A stretch of 36,645 nucleotides of DNA from Nitrospirota bacterium (lineage in GTDB: Bacteria; Nitrospirota; Thermodesulfovibrionia; Thermodesulfovibrionales; Magnetobacteriaceae), in NCBI GenBank assembly GCA_015233015.1, contig JADFYO010000035.1:1-36645 (forward strand), read 5' to 3'. Shown here in pieces: positions 1 to 6,538 of this stretch (positions are counted from its first letter, which is position 1; every line of letters begins with the position of its first letter). Under the pieces are notes generated by a model. It was not told the DNA's origin. It saw only the letters and a program-made list of their open reading frames with translations, and did no database searches. The position numbers and the translations under genes are program-made.

Positions 1-1033
1 TCAGGCCCATTGGGTCGGGATTTGGCATAATCTTTAAGACCCTGTTGCCGCAGAGCCACACGCATATGTGATATACCGCGGTTGGGTCTATTATTGGTGT
101 GCCAAAGAAATCCTCAAACACCGGCTCTAACGAATCATCCTGTGCGTTTGCCCATGAGAGGATTTGCCCTCCATCGATGTCGCCCCAGAATTCGAGGACT
201 TCTATCTTGTCTTCTTTGCCGCCGGTGAATGGATTGTGTCCGGTCAGCGTAAGGCCGTCACCGCCTCTGTTTGTGGTCTGTTTTTGCAGAATGCCCTCTC
301 TGTGGTCGCGTAATATTGCCCTTATGGCTTCATAGTCAAACCCCGGCACTCCGGCAAGTGCCGACATCTGCGATGTGGACAGCGTCAGGCGGTCTATCAA
401 GTAGCCGTCGTCTATGCCTGAGCTTGACGGCGATGGGTAGATGTAAAACGGGGAGCGCCTTTCGTATTCAGGCACGAGGCGGTCGTCTATTACGTTTGTC
501 CATGTTGTACCGTTGAATACTCTTCGGCGGACTTTTTCAATTCTCAGCACTGGGCCTTTGATAAATCCTGCCTTGTATGTGACCACGTCGTGGAGGAATT
601 CCTCTATCGCTGTGTACCAGCCGCCCTGGCTGAACTGGGCGTCGATTTTTTCCTTCATCAGCCCTGCCGCCGCATATGACCTTTCTTTGAGTTCGGCTTC
701 GGTGAGTTTGGGGTCGTCTTCTTTTTGCGGCAGTTCTGGCATGGGCGTTGGCTCAAGGTCCCATGGTATGTGGTTTGGCTGCACGAGTATGTCCTTCAGC
801 CATGCCTCTGCGTCCCGGCATCGCGCGCCGCTTAAGAGCATATAGATGAGGCTCCCCCCCATGCGTCTGATTGCCCCAAGTTTTTCGGGGTCGTATTTAC
901 CTGCCCGCTGTCTCAGGCTTCTCATCATCTGCGCCTCGATTGGTTCCTTTGCCAATTTGGCCTGATGCCAGCAGTGCGTTACATAGGTGCCGATGCCTTT
1001 CTTGATTGTTAGTGCCGCGTTGTCAAAACTCAT
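1..1033 (-). CDS. Phage portal-type protein, C-terminus cut by window edge
   Basis: Reading leftwards from ATG at 1033, the frame stays open for about 344 codons to position 1. An AAAGGAG ribosome site sits about 6 bases before the ATG. The product begins MSFDNAALTIKKG and has segments typical of podovirus-like portal proteins: a WYTAIEEF region, VLRIEKVRR, an EVLEFWGDI segment near residue 275 and VWLCGNRVLK close to the cut end. Portal proteins form the dodecameric ring through which terminase pumps DNA. Supporting context is strong: it lies 33 bases downstream of a terminase large subunit on the same strand, the usual terL-portal order. I recognise the family by pattern only, so 'head-tail connector' is an equivalent label. 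The remainder of the gene lies outside the window. Confidence 0.72.
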   Translation of the reverse strand, partial: MSFDNAALTIKKGIGTYVTHCWHQAKLAKEPIEAQMMRSLRQRAGKYDPEKLGAIRRMGGSLIYMLLSGARCRDAEAWLKDILVQPNHIPWDLEPTPMPELPQKEDDPKLTEAELKERSYAAAGLMKEKIDAQFSQGGWYTAIEEFLHDVVTYKAGFIKGPVLRIEKVRRRVFNGTTWTNVIDDRLVPEYERRSPFYIYPSPSSSGIDDGYLIDRLTLSTSQMSALAGVPGFDYEAIRAILRDHREGILQKQTTNRGGDGLTLTGHNPFTGGKEDKIEVLEFWGDIDGGQILSWANAQDDSLEPVFEDFFGTPIIDPTAVYHICVWLCGNRVLKIMPNPDPMGL

Positions 1034-1066
1034 ACGTTTCTCCTTTTGGATTAAGATTAAGACGCG

Positions 1067-2797
1067 TTACGTCCATGCGTCTTCGTTGGGTTTGGTTGTC
1101 TGGGGTGCTGCGCGTAATGGTGCGGCTGCGCCTGAGGGAAGGGGCAGTGTCTTCCTTACGTGTTTGGCGATTGCCGCCGCCATTACCCTGTCGTCATGCG
1201 CCCCTGTGTCAGCGTTGTATTTGCCGTCTTCTGTCTGGACATATGTCAGCATCTCGTCAAACGTCTCTGCCGAAACAATGCCGCTTGTGCCATCCCTGAT
1301 TTCTGAGACGAGATTGTCAATAATCAGGTGCTTGTTTGATACGCTTGTCAGCCAGCCGAAGCGTTTTCTCGACTTTGCTGGCGGTTCTAAAACCATCTCT
1401 ACATAAAGGCGTGGATATCTCTGCTCGACGATTTTGAGGATTGTCGTAAGGCCGTGATTGTTGCGCTCGGGAGCAAGCCATGCCGTGTTGTAGTATCGGC
1501 CTAAGTTGACCAGCAGTGCCCCGAAAAGGTCGGCGTCCATATGACCATGCCAAATGGCGGCCTGTCTGCCGGTTAGACGCTCCACTACAAAGGCGCAGGA
1601 AAAGTCGCCGCTCTGAAGCCCCTCGGCCACATCCGCGCCAATTACATATATGAGGCCATGCGCCGGCTCTTCCCATATCATAAGACGGCCATTCTTCGCT
1701 TCTGTCCATTTCATTGTGCCAAAGGCAAACTCACGGCGCGTCATAGGCGGTGGGGCAGAGGCCTTCAGATGCGCTATCGCATCTGAATCAAAGATGGATC
1801 TTTGTTTGCTTACAAATGCCTCGCGCGCGTTTGACGGGTACTCCTGTCTGAATACGTCCAGAGAACCGCCGCAGCGATTCTCGATGGCCTTTCTTCGCCA
1901 CAGTAAATGGCCGTTTGTTATGCCGTAGAGGTGTTTTATGGCTGACTCGTCATGGGTAATGCCGGTACATTTGCCGGTTAATTTGTATTTTCTGAACACG
2001 TACCACGGGATAAACACCGCAGAGTAGAGATTCTCTCTGCTGCTGGATTCGTTTATCTTTGTACGGTACTGAGCATTTCCTTTTTTGTTCAGATATACTT
2101 CGTAAAAGTATCGTGCCTTAAAAAAACGTTCATAGAATTCGCCGGCCGGCCCTTTAGCGGTGCTTTCGAAGATTACTTCTGTGTCCTGTTCGTCGGGGAC
2201 GCACTGAAGCACTGAGGTCAGGAGCTGCGACGCCTTCTGAACAGGCCACTTCGCCGTCTCCGAAAGCAGGATGTAGTGAATCAACTGCCCTGAGCCGAAG
2301 TCTGTCTTGTTCGCTGTGCCTACGCGTATGGCGCTGTCAAGGCCCTTTCCCGATGGGTGGTTGAATTCGAGGTTCTTACCGTTGTTGAAAAGTTCAGCTG
2401 GTTTGCAGCCGTTTGGGATGTGGCGCTGGAAGCGTTTAACCATTCCAAACAAAAAGTCCGTAGCCTCCCTTTCATGAGCAATTATAACGGCGGCACGGTT
2501 GAAATTAGTCGCCGCCTTCCAATAGAGCCGCCCCGCCGCCCATGTGCTTATTCCTTCGCGCCGCGCCTTGAGGATTATCAGGCGCACAGGACGCCCGCTT
2601 GCCCTTATGTCTATGACAATTTCCTCGAGGAGTTCCTGGATTTCATTTAACAAAAACGGTGCGAGCTTTCCTTCTGTGGTTTGGATTTTTAGGACTGCGC
2701 GGGCAAATGCAGGGAAGTCTTTGTATAGCTCCCGTTCTTTGTCGGAAATGCCCCACATCACAGGCCAGAGGATTCTTTCCTTAGTCGTCTTTTCCAT
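1067..2797 (-). CDS. terL: Phage terminase large subunit (TerL)
   Basis: A 576-residue DNA-packaging motor: N-terminal ATPase plus C-terminal nuclease that cuts concatemeric DNA. Visible motifs are the terminase-style Walker A KARREGIST (residues 77-85), a Walker B-like stretch HYILLSETAKW near 180-190, the coupling motif VIFESTAKG, and an RNase H-like nuclease with IGADVAEG (about 386), APERNNHG and a final acidic AHDDRVMA near 550. Length is normal and no frameshift is seen. AGGAG lies just upstream of ATG 2797. It precedes the portal-type gene. Unusually, nothing phage-like lies upstream: no small terminase subunit, only palindromes and then a divergent chromosomal gene. It is therefore the outermost gene of a prophage or of a decayed remnant. 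Confidence 0.9.
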   Translation of the reverse strand: MEKTTKERILWPVMWGISDKERELYKDFPAFARAVLKIQTTEGKLAPFLLNEIQELLEEIVIDIRASGRPVRLIILKARREGISTWAAGRLYWKAATNFNRAAVIIAHEREATDFLFGMVKRFQRHIPNGCKPAELFNNGKNLEFNHPSGKGLDSAIRVGTANKTDFGSGQLIHYILLSETAKWPVQKASQLLTSVLQCVPDEQDTEVIFESTAKGPAGEFYERFFKARYFYEVYLNKKGNAQYRTKINESSSRENLYSAVFIPWYVFRKYKLTGKCTGITHDESAIKHLYGITNGHLLWRRKAIENRCGGSLDVFRQEYPSNAREAFVSKQRSIFDSDAIAHLKASAPPPMTRREFAFGTMKWTEAKNGRLMIWEEPAHGLIYVIGADVAEGLQSGDFSCAFVVERLTGRQAAIWHGHMDADLFGALLVNLGRYYNTAWLAPERNNHGLTTILKIVEQRYPRLYVEMVLEPPAKSRKRFGWLTSVSNKHLIIDNLVSEIRDGTSGIVSAETFDEMLTYVQTEDGKYNADTGAHDDRVMAAAIAKHVRKTLPLPSGAAAPLRAAPQTTKPNEDAWT

Positions 2798-2816
2798 TTT
2801 TTTCTCCTAAGACATT

Positions 2817-2860
2817 GAGGGCACTGCCCTCAAACTCCCGCAAGGAGGGTAACCCTCCTT
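2817..2860. repeat. Double palindromic intergenic element
   Basis: Two perfect small palindromes follow each other: GAGGGCA-c-TGCCCTC (2817-2831) and AAGGAGGGT-a-ACCCTCCTT (2842-2860), joined by a short C-rich linker. They sit about 20 bases upstream of terL. They could form paired hairpins. There is no T-run, so a simple terminator is unlikely; a dispersed palindromic repeat at the prophage border is the likelier reading. Confidence 0.55.
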
Positions 2861-3124
2861 GACCTCGTACTTAGAGGCAACAGATTAAATACGCATTTAT
2901 TTATCATGATTACAGCTGAGGCAGCAGGCACTAAGGCCGTAGCACACCCTCTATATATGTATGAGATTCGCATGAATAGGGTTTTTACCCAGTGTTTATG
3001 CCGATCTCCTATTCGCATGAAACGTTGCGAAGGCATGATTCAGGTAAAAACGCCTACAATTATGTAGCTATGCTACAATATTGTATGATTGGTGTGTTTT
3101 GTCCGATGTTAGGATGTTTTCGTT
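2861..3124. other. Intergenic region between prophage edge and glycosyltransferase gene
   Basis: No convincing gene is seen here. An 11-base direct repeat, ATTCGCATGAA, occurs at 2966-2976 and 3011-3021, flanking a short AGGGTTTTTACCC palindrome-like stretch. This could be a regulatory or junction sequence at the prophage boundary, but nothing shows which. The open frame that continues upstream of the glycosyltransferase into this region has no ribosome site and is not convincing as protein. Confidence 0.4.
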
Positions 3125-3153
3125 TTGATATTTTATGTGGTTACAGTTATAAT
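3125..3153 (+). promoter_or_regulatory. Near-consensus sigma70 promoter, leaderless geometry
   Basis: TTGATA (3125-3130) and a perfect TATAAT (3148-3153) are separated by exactly 17 bases. The -10 box ends 6 bases before ATG 3160, so initiation would fall on or next to the A of the start codon. No Shine-Dalgarno sequence is seen before that ATG. Confidence 0.7.
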
Positions 3154-3159
3154 AGCGGC

Positions 3160-4842
3160 ATGAGAACTGACGGTACTGTTTCTGAAGAAAAGAATGTTAA
3201 TCTGCTTTACTGGTCTTTTTTTATCCTTACGATAATAGCTGTTGTTTTTGTGCGCATCAGGCTTCTTGGCATTCCATTAGAAAGAGACGAGGGTGAATAT
3301 GCCTACATGGGACAGCTCATATCTCACGGCGTCATCCCATATAAAGAGGCTTACAGTATGAAACTCCCCGGCACTGCCTTTATGTACTATGTGATTATGT
3401 CTGTATTTGGACATAGCATCAATGGCATTCATTTAGGGCTGATGGCGGTAAATCTGGCAGTCCTGCCGGCGTTATTCCAGTTATCTAAACGGCTTATTAA
3501 TGAGCGGGCGGCTATTGTTGCGACTGCCTCCTATGCGGTCATTTCTGTTAGTGTGCCGGTGCTTGGGTTTATGGCTCACGCCACTCATTTTGTTGTCTTT
3601 TTTGCCGTTTGGGGTGTCTATTCCATGGTTACAGGGGAGAAAAGGAAATGGCTTTTAGCGGTTTCGGGCCTGTGTCTGGGGATGGCTTTTCTGATGAAGC
3701 AGCATGGGGTTTTTTTTATTTTTTTTGCAGTTGCCTACCTTTTTTTTGTTCGGGACAGGCTTAAAACTTTTGTAATCGACGGCCTGGTCCTTGCGGTTAT
3801 GTCGGTGGTGCCGTTTGCCCTTACCATCTTTATAATGTACAGGGGCGGGGTCTTTGCTAATTTTTGGTTCTGGTGTTTTACTTATTCTGGTAAGTATGTG
3901 TCGAGGCTGTCGCTGATGGATGGCCTTTCAGTATTTAAGATTATGGTATTGACTATGATTAAACACTTTACAATGTTCTGGATTCTGGGCGTTACAGGCT
4001 TCCTTATGCTTATTCTGGCACAAATTAAATTCCTTCCCTCGCGGATAGACGGCAAAAGGCTGTTCATCCTGCTTTTTTTTATTTTTTCTTTTTTGTCTAT
4101 AACGCCGGGATTCTATTTCAGAGAACATTATTTTGTTTTAGTTATCCCTGCGATTTCGATTGCGGCGGCTTATTGCTCAGAGTTTCTTACTGGTGAGCTT
4201 ATAAGAAAATTCCAGCGTAGAATATTCTATGTTCTTCCTGTTGCGGTATTATTGCTGACTATGTTATTTACATTTACGGTGCAGGGTGAATTATATTTTA
4301 AGCTGTCGCCTGAGGAGGTATGCCGCAATATCTACGGAGCGAATCCATTCGTCGAATCAGTTAAGATAGCCGAATATCTCAAGAGTCATGTAAAAGAAGG
4401 CGACAGGATTGCCATATTGGGTTCTGAACCTCAGATATTGTTTTATTCGGGAATTCCTTCGGCAACAGGCTATATATATATGTACGGTCTGATGGAAGAC
4501 CAGCCATATAATCTGCAGATGCAAAAAGGAATGGCCGCCGAGATCGAAAAAGTCAGCCCAGCCTTTGTAGTCTTCGTAAACGTTCCTGCGTCGTGGCTTC
4601 CCGATAAGCACGCTCCTCTTTATATTTTCGATTGGGCAAAGAATTATACCGAGAAAAATTATGTCCTCACCGGCGTCATAGATATGATTTATTATGATAA
4701 TATCGTTTATAAGTTTGACGCTGAGGTATTTAATTATAAGCCACAGTCAAAATACTATGTATGTATTTTCAAGCGAAATGTATTTTCAAACGAAAAAGCA
4801 GAGGTGGACATGAATAAGAAGGGCGGCGATGGACATGAATAA
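3160..4842 (+). CDS. GT-C fold membrane glycosyltransferase (GT39/ArnT-like)
   Basis: About 560 residues from ATG 3160. An earlier in-frame ATG at 2992 is rejected because the promoter lies between the two and the extra residues are not protein-like. A first membrane segment (about 16-32) is followed by the acidic loop LERDEGEYAYMG, with Asp43-Glu44 where GT-C enzymes of the PMT/ArnT group carry catalytic acids, and then KLPGTAFMYY. Roughly ten hydrophobic helices follow, and a soluble C-terminal domain with GDRIAILGSEPQILFYSG and ATGYIYMYGL. Such enzymes transfer a sugar from a polyprenyl-phosphate carrier to lipid or protein on the periplasmic side; the acceptor cannot be told here. The last codons overlap the next gene and form part of a 21-base duplication. 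Confidence 0.82.
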   Translation: MRTDGTVSEEKNVNLLYWSFFILTIIAVVFVRIRLLGIPLERDEGEYAYMGQLISHGVIPYKEAYSMKLPGTAFMYYVIMSVFGHSINGIHLGLMAVNLAVLPALFQLSKRLINERAAIVATASYAVISVSVPVLGFMAHATHFVVFFAVWGVYSMVTGEKRKWLLAVSGLCLGMAFLMKQHGVFFIFFAVAYLFFVRDRLKTFVIDGLVLAVMSVVPFALTIFIMYRGGVFANFWFWCFTYSGKYVSRLSLMDGLSVFKIMVLTMIKHFTMFWILGVTGFLMLILAQIKFLPSRIDGKRLFILLFFIFSFLSITPGFYFREHYFVLVIPAISIAAAYCSEFLTGELIRKFQRRIFYVLPVAVLLLTMLFTFTVQGELYFKLSPEEVCRNIYGANPFVESVKIAEYLKSHVKEGDRIAILGSEPQILFYSGIPSATGYIYMYGLMEDQPYNLQMQKGMAAEIEKVSPAFVVFVNVPASWLPDKHAPLYIFDWAKNYTEKNYVLTGVIDMIYYDNIVYKFDAEVFNYKPQSKYYVCIFKRNVFSNEKAEVDMNKKGGDGHE

Positions 4843-4849
4843 AAAGGGC
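4804..4849 (+). repeat. 21-bp direct duplication across a gene junction
   Basis: GTGGACATGAATAAGAAGGG at 4804 recurs with two differences as ATGGACATGAATAAAAAGGG at 4829, a 25-base period. The first copy encodes the tail (VDMNKKG) of the glycosyltransferase, the second the start (MDMNKKG) of the molybdopterin-binding protein. The glycosyltransferase stop lies inside the second copy. This looks like a local duplication that created the present overlap. Confidence 0.8.
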
Positions 4850-5935
4850 ATAAGAGTAGTGCCGGCACGAAATTCAGCCGGTCTTGTCCTGGCTCACGAT
4901 ATAACGGAAGTCAGGCAGGGTGAATTTAAGGGCAGGGCGTTTAAAAAAGGCCATGTAGTTACAGAACAAGACATTGAGCACCTTGAGAGGCTCGGCAAGG
5001 AAAACCTGTACCTCCTTGACATAGGAGCAGATGAACTCCACGAAAATGACGCGGCCCTCTCCCTGGCTAAGGCATTGACAGGCAATCAGACAAGCGGCGT
5101 TTCATTCGATCCTGAACCTAAAGAAGGGAAGATAACCCTTGTCGCGCAAATCGACGGCCTGTTTAAGGTTGACAAGGACGCTCTTTTTGAATTTAATATG
5201 CTTGGCGATGTGATGTGCGCGACCCTTCATACGAATACCGTAGTGACAATAGGCCAGATTGTTGGAGGCGTTCGCGCTATACCACTCGTAGTGAAGAAAG
5301 AACTCATCGGGAGGGCGGTCAGCGCCATATCAGATACTGCGTTAAGTAAGGATACGCTTGAAGGGCAGCCGCGCGCGGTATTGTCTGTGCTGGGGCTGAG
5401 GCGGCCAAAGGCCGGAGTTGTCATAACGGGAAACGAGGTTTTTACGGGGAAGATACAGGATTCTTTTTTGCCGGTGGTCAGAAATAAGATACGACAATAT
5501 AACGGCGTAATCGTCGGGCAGCACTTCGCTCCAGACGACGAAGGGTTTATTGCAGAGCGGTTGATGGCACTTGCGGCAGGGGGTGCAGATTTACTGATAA
5601 CCACAGGGGGGCTTTCGGTCGATCCCGACGATGTTACCTCGGCTGCTGTTCGCAGTCTGCCGGTTATGGATGTGTTTTACGGCACTGCGGTGCTTCCCGG
5701 TGCGATGTTCATGATTGCATATATGAAAAAACCCGGTGATAGCGCTGACCTGATTCCAATACTATGTATGCCGGCGTGTGGGATGTACCACAAGATAACG
5801 GTATTTGACCTGTTGTTGCCGCGCGTTCTGGCGGGTGAGTATATTGACAGGCAGAAGCTCGCCGAAATGGGCCACGGCGGCCTGTGCCTGAATTGTAAGG
5901 AGTGCAGGTATCCGGTTTGTCCATTCGGGAAATAA
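4829..5935 (+). CDS. MoeA-like molybdopterin-binding protein with Cys-rich tail
   Basis: 368 residues; ATG 4835, two codons in, is an equally possible start. The N-terminal half resembles the MoeA-type gateway region (AGLVLAHDITEV, GRAFKKGHVV). A MoCF-type molybdopterin-binding domain covers about 195-300, with VVITGNEVFTG, the acidic FAPDDEGFI and LLITTGGLSVDPDD, the GGxS and acid motifs expected for binding molybdopterin. The C-terminus ends in CLNCKECRYPVCPFGK, a C-x2-C-x2-C-x4-C cluster (353-364) that could bind a metal or Fe-S centre and is absent from classical MoeA. It probably acts in molybdenum cofactor handling or sensing; it is shorter than MoeA, so full insertase activity is uncertain. 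It starts inside the 3' end of the glycosyltransferase gene, hence co-transcribed. Confidence 0.82.
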   Translation: MDMNKKGIRVVPARNSAGLVLAHDITEVRQGEFKGRAFKKGHVVTEQDIEHLERLGKENLYLLDIGADELHENDAALSLAKALTGNQTSGVSFDPEPKEGKITLVAQIDGLFKVDKDALFEFNMLGDVMCATLHTNTVVTIGQIVGGVRAIPLVVKKELIGRAVSAISDTALSKDTLEGQPRAVLSVLGLRRPKAGVVITGNEVFTGKIQDSFLPVVRNKIRQYNGVIVGQHFAPDDEGFIAERLMALAAGGADLLITTGGLSVDPDDVTSAAVRSLPVMDVFYGTAVLPGAMFMIAYMKKPGDSADLIPILCMPACGMYHKITVFDLLLPRVLAGEYIDRQKLAEMGHGGLCLNCKECRYPVCPFGK

Positions 5936-5968
5936 CGGCAGACTTGGTTGACAGACTGTTGATACCCC

Positions 5969-5997
5969 TTGACATGTACGGCTCTTTGTCGTGCAAT
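5969..5997 (+). promoter_or_regulatory. Candidate promoter for the TacA-type antitoxin gene
   Basis: TTGACA (5969-5974) is a perfect -35 box. TGCAAT (5992-5997) follows after 17 bases as a fair -10 box. An AGGAGG ribosome site at 6007-6012 and ATG 6021 follow at normal distances. Confidence 0.5.
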
Positions 5998-6020
5998 ATA
6001 GGGGATAGGAGGTAAATGCT

Positions 6021-6314
6021 ATGCCTTCAACTGAAATTGATAAATTTGGCTCGAAAGACGGACGTTTGGAAGCCAGGATCAGCAATGAGCAAAAACGCCT
6101 GTTCAAACGGGCTGCGCAACTGCAGGGCAGCACATTGACCGATTTTGTGGTATCTACGCTGCAAGCCGCGGCAACGAAGGTTATTCAGGATCATGAGGTC
6201 ATGTCACTGGTTGGACAAGACCGCGAAATATTTGTTTCGGCACTGCTGAACCCCGCATTACCATTTGGCCGGTTAAAGAAAGCAGTAAGACGGTATAAGA
6301 AAAGCATGGATTGA
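6021..6314 (+). CDS. DUF1778/TacA-type ribbon-helix-helix antitoxin
   Basis: 97 residues. The N-terminal part (RLEARISNEQKRLFKRAAQL, then STLTDFVVSTL) is the ribbon-helix-helix of the DUF1778 family. These proteins repress their own promoter and bind a GNAT acetyltransferase toxin through the C-terminal half (here DREIFVSALLNP and a basic RLKKAVRRYKK end). AGGAGG stands at a proper distance before ATG 6021. In intact systems the toxin gene overlaps or follows directly; here only a toxin tail remains, in the same frame just past the stop codon. The antitoxin is therefore an orphan, or possibly retained as a repressor or protective copy. Confidence 0.85.
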   Translation: MPSTEIDKFGSKDGRLEARISNEQKRLFKRAAQLQGSTLTDFVVSTLQAAATKVIQDHEVMSLVGQDREIFVSALLNPALPFGRLKKAVRRYKKSMD

Positions 6315-6434
6315 TGTGCCGGCAGCGACAAGGCCAAGTCCTTCTATGAGCATTTCCAGTTTATATCGCTGCTCAATCATTCGCACCGGCTTTTCCTGCC
6401 TATGGCGGCCATTAGGGATTGTTTCGCCGCATAG
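6315..6434 (+). pseudogene. GNAT acetyltransferase toxin (TacT-like), 3' remnant only
   Basis: Immediately after the antitoxin stop, in the same frame, about 39 codons read CAGSDKAKSFYEHFQF and then HRLFLPMAAIRD before TAG at about 6432-6434. This matches the C-terminal end of TacT/AtaT-type GNAT toxins, where D-x-K-A-x-x-FYE-x-FGF precedes LFLPM. The usual N-terminal ~120 residues, including the acetyl-CoA loop, are absent. An internal deletion has thus joined antitoxin and toxin tail. No start codon or ribosome site serves it. Confidence 0.75.
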
Positions 6435-6538
6435 CCCGGCATCCTCTAAAATGGCCACAATCGGATTTATTCAGCTGATTAAAAAATTGTATAAAATTTA
6501 CTATAAACTTTTTCGACCATTCTTCCGATAAGTGCTTT

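Noticed and set aside
2992-3159. Upstream extension of the glycosyltransferase
   Set aside because: A near-consensus promoter lies inside this part, there is no ribosome site at 2992, and the residues do not resemble the family.
6316-6531. 71-codon frame after the antitoxin
   Set aside because: The toxin-tail similarity is in another frame (that of the antitoxin), so this frame is a shadow.
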